Made by a program: the position numbers and the translations under genes. The notes beneath the pieces were generated by a model. It saw only the letters and a program-made list of their open reading frames with translations, made no database searches and was not told where the DNA came from. Of a DNA stretch of 64,000 nt, positions 10,761 through 22,989 are shown one piece after another (position 1 is the stretch's first letter; every line of letters starts with the position of its first letter). The stretch spans positions 66,150,186 to 66,214,185 of the forward strand of contig OU342630.1 of the NCBI GenBank assembly GCA_910589415.1. Direction: 5' to 3'. The DNA comes from Malachius bipustulatus. Lineage: Eukaryota; Arthropoda; Insecta; Coleoptera; Melyridae.

Positions 10761-12600
10761 ATATATGTATAAGTGCGAATATTTCCACTTCAGTAATAAA
10801 TTCTATCCTATGTTTAGGGTCACTGCGATAAGCAATACGCCATGGAAAATTTAAATATCTTATTATAGTGTATTGAACTTTTTTAACTACTAATTTAACT
10901 AGTAATAAAAACCCTCAGGGCAAACAATAACCCTTTGAAAACGTAGTAAAGTATAGTAAAGTGCGTTTCGCCTGAAACCTGTTGTACTAGCCAATAATTA
11001 ATTTAAAAATTTCTGCACCAAGTTACACCTTTTGGTGTATATTTTCCCCATGTTGTTACATTTAGTTAATTCATGGACGATTTGTTTTTCATACTGAAAT
11101 GTAAACATAACGAGAGAAATTATATGGACTGTTTTATAACTTACATAGGAGCATTTCTCGTATTTACAGAGCTGGATCAGGACCTCCTATAGGTGGTTTT
11201 TCTTTTTTTATACATATCGATTTTACTACACGCTATAAAGACGAGTGGAAATATTTAACTGCATCCTTAAATGCGTAATTTATACGAATGATTCTCCAAG
11301 ATATGTAATAAAATAGTAATTATACGTCAATATAGCAGCTAGATCTTGACCTGAAAAAATGCTAATAATGACAGCTGGATGAGAAACACCTTTTGAAATA
11401 AGTCCTGTTCCCAGAAGAACTAAATTGAATCCATTAACTCCCAGTCGGTTTATGCAGCTATCGAGCCTCTGATTAAGTGTTTTCATTGCGAATGCAGTCT
11501 CGATCTAAATAATATCTTGCAATGACGTTAATAATAATTGTAGATATTTTTAATGTATCAGTTCTTTAGAAATCAAGCGTTGGTCAATTACTTTGAAAAA
11601 GGTAACCAATAATTTGCTATATTGGTCGTGTTACTTTGCTATATGGGTCACGATAATGCAAGGATGCAAAAGACTGCAAGGTTGCCAGCTTTCAACACAG
11701 AATGAATTACTCAGTTTAAAGTTTCGGTGAATAATAAATTAACTAAAATACAAATAATTCGAATTTCTTGAAATTAGACGAGAAATTTACACCCTCTGAA
11801 AGACACTCGTTAATTACGTTGACAGTGACAGGTATTTTCATTTGAATTAATCCGACTACATCGTTCGGGCATACCACCTCAAATTATACATATAATTACA
11901 TTCTTTCAGATTGTACGTGTCTTGTGTAAGTAAAATTGTTAAGTAAATAAGAAAAAAATAATGTTGTTCATGACGTCATGGCCAGTTTAGCTGACACGAC
12001 CCATGCTAAGCAGATGTATCTAATAAGCGTAAAATAATTAATATCAATGGTGACTTGTTGTACGAGTCAGCTTGCCTCCTTAGTAGCGACTCCAATTATT
12101 CTGGGAATGAAGACCTAATAAATTAGACTAAGGATTATTGTAAATTTATTTTCTGCCGAGCATGCGATACCTACATACTAGTCATAAAGCACTTTACAAA
12201 GTACGCTTGACCATTATGTCCAGTTATGGTAGAAAACGATTAAGTACCATTGGAATCTCTTTGAAGCATGCGGTATTTAAATGCGAAAATACCGTGATTA
12301 ATATGCGATATCCTTATATATGGAATAACTAGAAATCGATGATGTTAACCTGCATACAATTATATTTTATTTATCAGTTCTTATTACATTCCTGTATATG
12401 CCTAAGAGAAAAAGTAAAGTATGATATATATACTAGTAATATCTGCTTAAATCATAGCTAATGTGAACATATTTCTCTAGTTTTTCCTTATTTCTACTGA
12501 AAAGGATATGGATAATTATGGACACGATTAGATCTGATACGTTCCTTCTAGCAAAATATGACAGAAAAGATATAAGTAATATAAAACCATATTAAAAATT
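10760..12600. other. AT-rich region without recognisable gene
   Basis: A minus-strand ORF at 11280-11486 (68 codons) has hydrophobic, protein-like composition but no family resemblance that I can name. No other structure stands out. Confidence 0.35.
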
Positions 12601-12605
12601 ATACA

Positions 12606-13900
12606 TTATATACAATTCCTCTTTCTTATATAGATTTTATGAAATCTCATTAATTTTACAATGCTTGGGTAGGTTTTCTCAGAATTTAAAACAAATATAA
12701 TAAGGAATTTGGAGTAGAATATTTTTTTGTGGTTGTAGTTACATATATGAGCACTGATGTAACCTTTTATACGCAGAGATGAAGGAGGGGCTCCTAAAAA
12801 TTTTCTGGCAACGGAAGCTAGTATTCTGCTTGATTTATGCACGCAAGCTCTTCTTGTTCAAGCACAATTTGTTTTTACATAATATGGTAATCTGACCCAT
12901 CAAAAATTAGGATATTAACGAGATATGTAATAGGTTTAAATAAAAGGGTTCAAATTCCTATCCCCCCCTTGCCAACTTTTCGCTTTATATCCCTTGAATC
13001 AGATAAAGTTACATAATTATTAAAATATTTTTGAAACAATAAAAGTCAGTGACAAAATTGAACTTTGAGTGGAAAGTGTTATGTCAAATAGTAGTCAAGG
13101 AAGAGGGCGAAGCTCATCACTTAAAAACGTTAGGGATGTTATGAAAATATGTCTGATTGGATTATTACAACTTTGAGAATTAATATGTCTGCGCAAATAA
13201 CAACGGTTGAAAGGAGGAGGAAAACGTGCCCACATTTACGAAATTTTGGAAAATGTCAATTTTCTTATAGTCAATATTTTTTATAGATAGTTAAAAAAAA
13301 AGAAAGACAATCTTTTTCGTTGAGTTCAAATTCATGGTGATTTTGTACCTTAATTCTGGATTGCAATATTATTAATAAAAGCCTTCATCGTTACATTGAT
13401 GAAAAAGATGCACAATTTCTTTTGTTTTGCAAAATCTCATGGTTACCGTGTAGGTAGGTTAGGTAAATTTTCTTTTGGTAAATAATTATGACCTATAAAT
13501 CAGTCAAAGAAATTGATGGACTTCTGACTAAGAGCAGTTATCTGCATGTCCCTGAATAAATACTTGTAAATCGTTGTCAAATGTTGATTTAAGAAATGAG
13601 TGAAAATTTCCTCATGCCGTGTTACTGGTTTCTGAGTATATTCTCCAATTCTGAAAATTGACATAAATTTAGCTGATCTCACTTCTTCAAGAAACATGGA
13701 TAAAATGTTTTGTGGAATTTCTTAGCATGTTGAGTATGCAGAAATTTGTTTTGCAACACTACGAAAGAAGTTCTTGTTTATTTGATAATGATCTCTCGAC
13801 CATCTTGAATTATTTTTATTGCTCTTCCTAGAGATAAAAACATTGCACTTAAATCTTGTAAGGCTTTTATCTTAGAATATGCCAGAAGAAAAATTTAAGT
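12606..13900 (-). pseudogene. Degenerate hAT-family transposase
   Basis: At 12700-12850 the minus strand reads ILASVARKFLGAPPSS, which matches the start of the hAT C-terminal dimerisation domain (vARkyLsaPPsS-v-SER). Upstream in transcription, at 13660-13697, the reading LEEVRSAKF fits the segment just before the first catalytic Asp in ZMYM1/hAT proteins (EVRSAKFxxIxaDe). The order of the two pieces is right for one minus-strand element. The catalytic region between them is not readable, and the SER motif itself is altered. The link between the two pieces is inferred. Confidence 0.45.
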
Positions 13901-14149
13901 AAGTTTCAAGACAGTTGATAAAAATATCCTAGTAATGTCAGGTAGATATATCCTCTGCTCGATGCTTAAATAATTCGATTTTATTGTCGATGTTAATTAC
14001 CTAAATCAATATGAACTAATTATCTACCCTAGTAAGTTTTAATTATCATGAATTTCTACGATTAAGTAATAAAGTAAGATTTTCAATGAAACGTAGTGGC
14101 AAACAGCCATAACTCTATCCCAAAATTCCTATACGTCGCATAACTATTT

Positions 14150-15450
14150 ACTGATTTTAATAAGGATGCTTATGGTATAGCTGACCATAATGGTATTGCA
14201 GTCAACTTAATTTCTCTAGCATTACCCCCAAAGGCAGCCTGAAAGATTGCGGATCTGTTCAGAGATCATCAATTATTTATCCAAGATCCAATAATGTCCT
14301 CAATCACTCAAGACTAATAAATCAGGATTTCGTCAGGGATCGGTCCTCAGCTCTCTCTTGTTTAACGTTCGTTTGAAGACCATACAGGACCTAGATAAAA
14401 TTCCCGACTTAAGAGTTAAGAGCATTCAGTACGTAGATGATTTTTCCTTCTATTCTTCAGGACTGAAAAAATAAAGCTCATTTTATACCCAGACTGAAAA
14501 ATGGTTCAGGTAACAACGACTCGTAATTCCACCAGAAAAATCTCAAAAAGTTCTCTTCACCAGACACAATATATACAGAAAAAAAAAAGAATCTGCGACC
14601 TTGAAATACCTGTTGAAAAATATTGTAGTCTTGTATATCTTGTATGATTGATCTGTCTTGTAGGGGTCTTCAATGAACTGTCATCTCCAAAAAAAATACC
14701 TACTGATGCATTTAAGTCTTCGCCCATCCCTGTCATTTTGGTTGCACCATGGGAGCAATCCCTGTGTACAGGCGAGCATCATTAAAAACTATTGTCATAC
14801 AACACTTTTCCCCCATTAAAATCTATGAAAGAAAAAATATACTAAAAATAGATTGGGAATCTTACTGATAAATACTGGATGAAGAAAAGAAATTCTCCTT
14901 TTGCAGAAGCGCAAACCAAATTCACACACCTGCTTAGAATTATTCCTCACCGAGAAAAGCTGCGAATTTTTGAATTTCACTGCCCTTCTTTGAGTTTCAT
15001 GCCTACTGCAATTATACCATTGTACTTGGAGATATCTTCCTTCTATCTGGCTCTCTTTTCCGCTCTATCATTCATGGACCGCCATGACTGCAGGACGACG
15101 AATAATTTTTCTCTGGGTTAATGGTCGTAAAGGTCTCCCAGACAACGAAATTGCTGACAAGCTGACTGAAGAATCTGTGAATTGAAGAGAGGTTACCCAA
15201 AAGGTTCAAGTTAAATATGCCATCTCTCTCTCTCTCTCAAAAAAAGAGACCTGGCATTTATAGTCCAAGCAATGGAAGAACAAAACTTTCCATATCATTT
15301 CCATAAAGTTGGAATGACCAACACTGACCTTAATTGGTTGTGACTTCAATCATATTTCCTTTCCTGTTCAAATCAGGCTCTGCCCATTTATAATCTTTAC
15401 AAGAATCTAATTAATTACAATATTTCTTTCCCAACCACTACACTATTATA
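14150..15450 (+). pseudogene. Jockey/I-like LINE reverse transcriptase and RNase H pseudogene
   Basis: At 14150 the reading TDFNKDAYGIADHN resembles RT block A (DFxxAYDxVDH). After a stop and a frame change, FRQGSVLSSLLFN (from 14328) is the usual L/FxQGSVLSPxLFN block. YVDD at 14430-14441 is the catalytic box with Ala changed to Val. The thumb region follows (TEKWFR, a stop, then EKSQKVLFTRHN, about 14490-14575). Near 15114-15182, WVNGRKGLPDNEIADKL is the end of an RNase H domain (WVPGHxGIxGNExADxLA). Several stops and frameshifts make it dead. Domain order and spacing are those of a LINE ORF2 with RNase H. The 5' part with the endonuclease is missing, and the 3' end beyond 15185 is only vaguely traceable. 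Confidence 0.85.
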
Positions 15451-17650
15451 CTCTTATAATAGCTATTCAAGAAAAAAAATTCGATGTCTTAATGTCAGAT
15501 GTCAGCGGACAGCTGGAATTTCCATCTAATTAGGTCCTCATGTACAAAAATCTGTGGAAAATGGTAATTTCCCACCTCCTCTTCAATTAAATAATTAAAT
15601 TCACAACTTCAATACGGAAATAAATTAATTTTAAAAGATAAGGGTCGAAAACATGACTTTTTAACAACTACACTGATTATTGTATATAATCAATTGCGCA
15701 ACTATAGGAACAAACGAAATATCCTAATAAATTTAATAAAGCAAGTTTTGAAATAGTTGTCATATTTGTCTCCCCTGTATCTGTAGAACGAGAGGAAGCT
15801 GGTGATTATAAGGATATGATGTAAAGCAAAATATCATAAATTCGATAACGATATGATCAAAAGAAGATCGATATCTTAATCTCTTTTAATTAAAACCCAA
15901 GTCTTAAATTTAATCAATAAATTGTCCAGTGAATGGAATTTATTATCCGGGAGCTCTGCTTGGTAGCGGCCGGTCATCAAGGCGGCAGGGTTTTGGAAGC
16001 TGAATTATTCCGGTAATTTGAGATATATGGGAGTGTTTATGAAACCTCTACCTTAATTAGGCCTTCCAGAAACTACATGAAAACTCAGAACTTGTTCTAA
16101 AAGCTTGTAATTATGCAGCTATGGTAACTGGAAAGTGGTAATAAAATAAGATTTCTAGCAGCAGTTGCCACTTGCCAGGCTTAACAAATAAATTGACGGT
16201 TTTGGAACTCGGGCCTCTTCTCGCTCGAAAAGGCAACCATGTATCGTGCATACAAGAAACAAGTCTGAATGCATTAGGTATATTTTATAATGATGTGTTA
16301 GTTTTTAGGTGCTAGATCTGACAAAGACAGGATGATGACCAGCTTGAGGTTCATGAGTGATGGCCACACACATGGTCGCTGTATAGTGATGGATGTCTGC
16401 CGAAAATCATCAACACTGTGTGATCAACCAGTACAAATCCTTAAATCATGGCGATCTTTTATTTGAATCAGGTCTTTCATTAATTTATATTTTTTTCATC
16501 GATCAGTTTCTTGTATCAGTATAGGTACCTATATGCATTTTTACCGCACACGCATAAACCTCGGTATAAAAAATCCAGAAATCCAGAAATCATATACTTA
16601 ATTACACACAAATACTCGAGAAGGTGCGAAAAATCGTTGAGAGAAACAAGAACAGCTAGGTCCCATTTTTAGTACTACGAGAAGCAGTATATGTGCTAAT
16701 TTATTGTGAGCAGAGCAAGAAATCAACGACCTCGCAGCCAAAACTGTCGGAAAACTAAAGCGAGTCGATCAGAATGGGCTGTAATGGAGCTGCCAGGAAT
16801 ATGCCCTATGAAATAAGCTTACTTGCGCCATTTTACATCAGCCAGCTTGAGTCATGGTGTCAAGGCGTTGTTACTGGACGCCGGCTCTGATGCATGGACA
16901 ACGAAAATAATCGTTTCTCGCGAATAATTTTACTTGCATGATAGAATTAAAAAAAAAATCAATGGACATTTTGACTGTAATTCAGTGACCCTTTCCAAAT
17001 TTTCTTCACAATAATGATAAAAGCTTTATACATTATGCATCGCAATCCTGATGGAATTTCCATTAAATTAATGTTACTGTTGTTAGGTAAATATTACTTG
17101 CATGTTGCCTTTAGTAAAATAAATCGTGAGCTAACGAAGTATGTACCTACCTAGGTACAGTAGGTAGGTACCTACAACTGAGTAATAAATTTGTAGCATT
17201 AAAATACAATTAATTTTTTTCACGCTCTGCCAGTACCTACATTGATATATTGATTTATTCAGAAATGCCTTTAGTTGAATAATGAGAGTGTACAGGGCGG
17301 AGCATTTATATCTATATAGAAGATCTATTATTACACAGAATTTTAATGAATACGATAATAGCGATTGCTATTTTCCGATAAGGTAAATTTATTGTTTTGG
17401 TTTTACAGTCAGTGTTTAATTATCTTTGTTTTGGGCATGGACGCTGGAACAAAATAACGTAATTGAAAATTTAATCCCTTCTGTACGCTGCTATCGATAA
17501 ATATTTACAATTGGTAATTGAAATTTGAATTGAAATTTTAGGCTCTGCACAGCAAAGTACGAGTTTATGACAATAGACAATGTTTTGATCATTGAATCTA
17601 TCCACTACTTCACTAAAAAGTGTTGCGTAAACATTCAATATTTTGATATA
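15450..17650. other. AT-rich region without recognisable gene
   Basis: A CT microsatellite lies at about 15222-15239 on the edge of the LINE relic. A GTACCTACCTAGGTAC/GTAGGTAGGTACC hairpin lies at about 17143-17173. No gene or RNA is supported. Confidence 0.4.
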
Positions 17651-18390
17651 CAGTGCTTCCCAAAAGTAACGGATAAATTCGATAAAACGGAGAGGGCTGT
17701 TTTTTTGAAAAAATAAAAAAACAGGTCGATTTTGTTTTTGAGTTGTTCAACTTTTGACATAATATTTGGGTATACAGGGTGATGCACGAAAAAGTGGTGA
17801 CGTCATCGGCATTTTTTTAAATGGCAACCCTTATTTTTTATTAAATTTTTTGATACTTCATCCAATTGCCAATACGGTAATGTCATCATTTTGTAACGTT
17901 TATAAAGGAAATTTCGGAGAAAATAACTTAATTTCCACAGATTTAATAGATTTAATTTAATTTAATTTAACAGATTCAATTTGATAGACTTAATTTAATA
18001 GACAGATCTTATAAAATTACCATGGAAACAGTAATTTTTATTTGATATTTTTTTATTTTTATCGCTAATGTTCCGATTTTCACATCACTAAAAAGTGCAC
18101 AATTTCGACTCACAAGTTGTTTCTCAGAAATTTCCTTATTTAAGGTTACAAATTGATTACATTACCATACTGGCAATTAAATTAAGTATCAAAAAATGGA
18201 ATAAAAAATAAGGGTTGCCATTTAAAAAAATGCCGATGACGTCACCACTTTTTCGCGCATCACCCTGTATACCCAAATATTATGTCAAAAGTTGAACAAC
18301 TCAAAAACAAAATCGACCTGTTTTTTATTTTTTCAAAAAAACAGCCCTCTCCGTTTTATCGAATTTATCCGTTACTTTTGGGAAGCACTG
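17651..18390. mobile_element. Foldback Tc1/mariner-like MITE (740 bp, TA duplication)
   Basis: The tips CAGTGCTTCCCAAAAGTAAC are inverted at both ends and flanked by TA on each side. The arms pair over roughly 280 bp, to about 17935 and 18115. A second pair of tips, TACAGGGTGATGCACGAAAA, lies symmetrically inside at 17775 and 18267, also after TA, so it looks like one palindrome centred inside another. No coding potential. The TA duplication and CAGTG tips point to mobilisation by a Tc1/mariner-type transposase. Confidence 0.88.
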
Positions 18391-18519
18391 TATATTTTTG
18401 TGTAATGTTAAGAGAAAACTAGAAGATAAACGTATAAATTTGTAGGCAACAAATACATATAGGTACTAGTTTTACAAAATACATAATCGGATTTTTTTTT
18501 TAGATATAAATTAATTATA

Positions 18520-19605
18520 CAGGGTGGCCCAGCGAAAACGTACCGGGCCTAATAACTTGAAAACTGAAGATGTACGCGAAAAACGCCGAAACAGGTCGAT
18601 TTTGTTATCGAGGGGGACATATTTTCGTGACAAATTTAACTACCCAAGTTCACCCCCTTGGCAGGGGTAGCTACCCCTTTGCTTATCATCATAGGGAACC
18701 GATATCGGGTGATACATCATTTGAGAGCCACTTGAATTTTTTTTACAACGATATACAAAATTTTGGGTTTCGCTCACATACAGGGTGGCCCAACGAAAAC
18801 GCAACTCGCCTCAATAACCTGGATACTGAAGATGTACGCGAAAAACGCCGAAACAGGTCGATTTTGTTATCAAAGTAGGCATATTTTCGTGACAAATTCA
18901 ACCACCCAAATTCACCCCCTTGGCAGGGGTAGCTACCCCTTTGCTTCTCATCATAGGGAACAGCTATAGAGTGATACATAATTTGAAAGCTACTTGATTT
19001 CTCTTTACAACGATATCCAACATTTTGGGTTTCGCTTACATACAGGCTGGCCCAACGAAAACATTATTTTTGGGCCACCCTGTATGTAAGTGAAACCCAA
19101 AATGTTAGATATCGTTGTAAAGAGAATTCAAGTGGCTTCCAAATGATGTATCACTCAATAGCTGTTCCCTATGATGATAAGCAAAGGGGTAGCTACCCCT
19201 GCCAAGGGGGTGAATCTGGGTGGTTAAATTTGTCACGAAAATATGCCTACTTTGATAACAAAATTGACCTGTTTCGGCGTTTTTCGCGTACATCTTCAGT
19301 TTCCAAGTTATTAAGGCCAGTTGCGTTTTCGTGGGGCCACCCTGTATGTGAGCGAAACACAAAATTTTGGATATCGTTGTAAAGAGAATTCGAGTGGCTT
19401 TCAAATGATGTATCACCCGATATCGGTTCCCCATGATGATAAGCAAAGGGGTAGCTACCCCTGCCAAGGGGATGAACTTGGGTAGTTAAATTTGTCACGA
19501 AAATATGTCCCCCTCGCTAACAAAATCGACCTGTTCCGGCGTTTTTCGCGTACATCTTCAGTTTTCCAGTTATTAGGCCCGGTACGTTTTCGCTGGGCCA
19601 CCCTG
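18520..19605. mobile_element. Large foldback element with tandemly doubled arms (1.09 kb)
   Basis: The tips CAGGGTGGCCCAGCGAAAAC are inverted at 18520 and 19605, with TA outside. Each arm consists of two tandem units of about 260 bp: a second internal tip CAGGGTGGCCCAACGAAAAC begins at about 18780, a third near 19043, and the mirror images follow at about 19080 and 19340. The centre is near 19063. The apparent ORFs (up to 120 codons) appear in inverted pairs on both strands and are a by-product of the palindrome. Confidence 0.9.
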
Positions 19606-22216
19606 TATTTGATATGCCTATAATATATAAACTTATTTTTAGATATAGCTTCTTAATAGATACTTACATAATTATGTATTTATATATGTACTCTGTTGGC
19701 TGAATTATGTTGTATGGAATTCATTAGTGGACAGGGATAAAATATTATAACATATGTAAAAGCAAAAGAGAAGACGATAGGTATCGTAGACGAACTACAC
19801 TTGCCAGCGATGTTATCTAATATGGGAATTTTTAACTAATTTGTCGTCACACAAGTTGCAAATTCATGTAGAAAACTTGGAACATATTATGTTCTTCTTG
19901 TTCATAAAAATTTTGGCCTATTGGAATTTAGAACGCGGTCGTGAAATTATACAACTGATCTAATTATATTTATTTTTATTTTTTTTTTAATTTTGTTGGA
20001 CTCGTCATTTCATATATTTCCATAGTAACATCTTTCTGGGATTTTTAGTAAAATTGTCATATCTTTGTAAAAAAAAAGAATAACCAGCACTGTGGACTGT
20101 GGTAAGAAAATTTATTACTCTTAAAAAGTGAAGTTTATCACAGCCTGCTCCAAGTGCGCGAGTTACTGATCACCTTGTATATTTTATGCGATAAATACTT
20201 TCCCTTTTTTCGTATTCTCAAGTAATAGAGGGAGACTGAAACATTATCGGTTATTATTGTATTATGAGTAGGCTGGTATGTGTAAGTGGTGGTGTGGTGT
20301 TTCACTATTGTAGTTTGTATAGGCAAAACAGGATACTCAGATCAGGATAAAATTTCATTAAATTAAAACACAATCTTGGAAATAAATAATTCCTGTCTTG
20401 AGTCGCCCATTTGATAATACCCAAAATGTGAAGGTAAAACTGGAAGAGATATGATTGGTCTGGTTCCAGTCTTCGTCACTTTCTTAGACTCCTTCATCTA
20501 TTAAGAGCGCCGGCTGTATGTTTTCAATGTTTTCCATGGCTTTTTGGAAACATAGAGTGTTCCCTGCCTTTTGTAATGCAAAACAAATAATATGTATCTA
20601 GGTATCAAATAATAATTACATTAATACTCGCTAGCCAGAGCGAAAAATAATGGGAAATAACAAAATAACAGAAAATAGCACTCATCTACATATTTGCATA
20701 AGAACAGCTGGTATGCTAAATGTAGTTGAAAATCTCGTATCTAAAAGCTTCCAACTAGTAAAAAGTATAAAAGAAAATTGGAAGGATTTCTCGTATAAAA
20801 TGTGGATGTTATAAGCGAATAGATTTTGATATTGCAGAGCAATTAAATGGCGCATTTCGTTCAAATATTCCAATCTTCTTAAACGACGAATAAATCGCCT
20901 TATGCAAAGTTGGAGGTTAAGCTGCGAGGAAGGCACTTCGATGATCGGCTAATCTCTGCGAGAGCGAGTGCATTCCTTCAGGAAACAATAATACACACTC
21001 CGGAAAGCAATAACCAGTCCGGTATTGGGCTACGGATCCGGATTCGACGCCCGATTTCAGGATTCCTCCAGATATTGCATTTAAAACTCCACTAAGAATC
21101 CCTAAGCCAATATTTATATAATACCCAGCTATAGCTTTTCCGGAATCCATCCGCGTATATAAGACCCAATAATCCTTGACTGGAAACCGGACCGGAATGA
21201 CTTTAATGTTTTGAGGATATTTTGTAGAATTGGCCAGATGAATTGCTTGATTTTATTCCTTGCTTATTCTGGAGAGGATGCTTCTAGTCCTGCAGATAAT
21301 TATTATGATAAAGATGTTTTTGTATATCATTATTCTTGAGTTTTGATGTCTAGGTATACTTTTTATAAAAACATATACCTACAGTGTTTACACATAAATT
21401 AGGCATCATATGGGAAAAATTTTTCCTATGCGATTTAGGAAAATTTTGACTTCGATAATAGTTTGTGCTTTGAAAATGATGATAAATGATCTGTCACATG
21501 TCTTTTACAACTGTTAAATTTGACATTTTTTGGCAAAAATTACAAAATATCGAATTGGTACCTATTAAAAACTTTGGAAACTGTCACAGGAAAAAGTTGT
21601 TTGATATTTAATTTTTCACCCGTTTACTAATTTTAAGCCCACTAACAATAATATTTTCAAAAATTTGTTGTAGGTACTGAGCATTTCTGAGTTTAAAAAA
21701 ATTCTAAACTTGCACAAAATTATTCCTTTATATCATATTCATTATTCAAATGTTTTTTTCGTGACTCGTTTCAATTGTAAATAACGTCTTAGTATAAAAA
21801 TAAAAAACGGCGTCGAAAACTATGTCAAAATTGGTACAAACTTGATGCAAAGTTTGTTAAATTTTTACAAATAACTAAACTTCTGCCCGCGCTCAGAAGC
21901 TATTTCAATACAATTTCTGATATATTTTCTGCAGAAAACTGAATTTGCATGCTAAATTCCCATGACCCACTTACAAGTTTTCACCCTGTATAATACTACT
22001 ATTGGCGGATGGGAAGCGCTTAATCTTCTTCATCATCACACTAACAGGAAGAAGAGGGGCAATGTAAAAAATTGAGAAATTCAAAACTGATTAATTACAT
22101 TTTTGACATAAACAGAACAATGGGTTTTTCATTTTTTTTAACTTGAACAATACTTTTCATGATCTCAATTCTTTTTACTATTAAAATTAAAATCGGCGTT
22201 CTGTACGATATCATTA
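19606..22216. other. AT-rich region with fragments of element ends
   Basis: A tip-like end (TCACCTTGTATA, reverse of TACAAGGTGATCAG) lies near 20168, and another (TTTTCACCCTGTATAA) ends at about 21988; neither has a visible partner. A GC-richer patch at 20900-21200 is open on both strands but matches nothing I know. Confidence 0.4.
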
Positions 22217-22218
22217 TA

Positions 22219-22986
22219 CAGGGTGATTCAAAATTCAGTGCAAATGTTTAAAGGGCATATTTACCAGTCAAAAATAAGAAATTTTTTTCATATAATCGTA
22301 TGTCCTAACTTGCTTCGTTTTCTAGATACAGGGTGTAAAATTTTGAAAAAAAAAATCGATCTTTTATTAATTACTCAAAAACCTTTCCGCCGATTTAAAT
22401 AAAATTTGGTAGGCTTATTTGTCGTTATAAGGAACTTCCTTTGATGGGAATAACATAAATTTATTAATTTCAGTAGCGTCTCAGGGGGCTACCTACTTGA
22501 AACTTATAGGTAAAATTATGGTACGCCACTGCTCTTTTGACAATTTATAATTTTTTTTAGATTAAGCAATCAATAATGTAACTTTCTTGCCTCCTGAGCT
22601 TTACTCGTCTCTAGCTTTGTTTCCAAGAAAAAAATCAAAATCTGTGCCAGGCCCTATCAAAACAAGTAATAAATTCACATCGATTATTGAGATTCACTTA
22701 ATTTAATTCAGGTAGCCTCCTGAGACGCCACTGGAATTAATAAATTCATGTTATTCCCATCAAAGGAAGGCCCCTATGACAACAAATGAGCCTATAAAAT
22801 TTTATTTAAATCGGCTGAGAGGTTTTTGAGAAATTGATAAAAATCGATTTTTTTTTCAAAATTTTACCCCCTCTATCTATAGAAAACAAAGCAAGTTAGG
22901 ACATACGATTATATGAAAAAAGCTTCTTATATTTTTGGCTGGTAAATACGCTCTTAAAATATTTGCACTGAATTTTGAATCCCCTG
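22219..22986. mobile_element. Foldback MITE (768 bp, TA duplication)
   Basis: The tips CAGGGTGATTCAAAATTCAG (left) and CAGGGGATTCAAAATTCAG (right, reversed) are flanked by TA. The arms pair for about 300 bp, including TAGCGTCTCAGG against AGACGCCACTGG near the centre. A second internal CAGGGTG-like tip is at about 22330. No ORF of its own. Confidence 0.88.
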
Positions 22987-22989
22987 TAT

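Noticed and set aside
18570..19498. Several ORFs of 78-120 codons on both strands
   Set aside because: They are mirror readings of the same foldback element and contain no protein motif.
20917..21150. Minus-strand ORF with glycine-rich start
   Set aside because: The opposite strand is open over much of the same stretch (20910-21095), no family is recognisable and no splice sites frame it.
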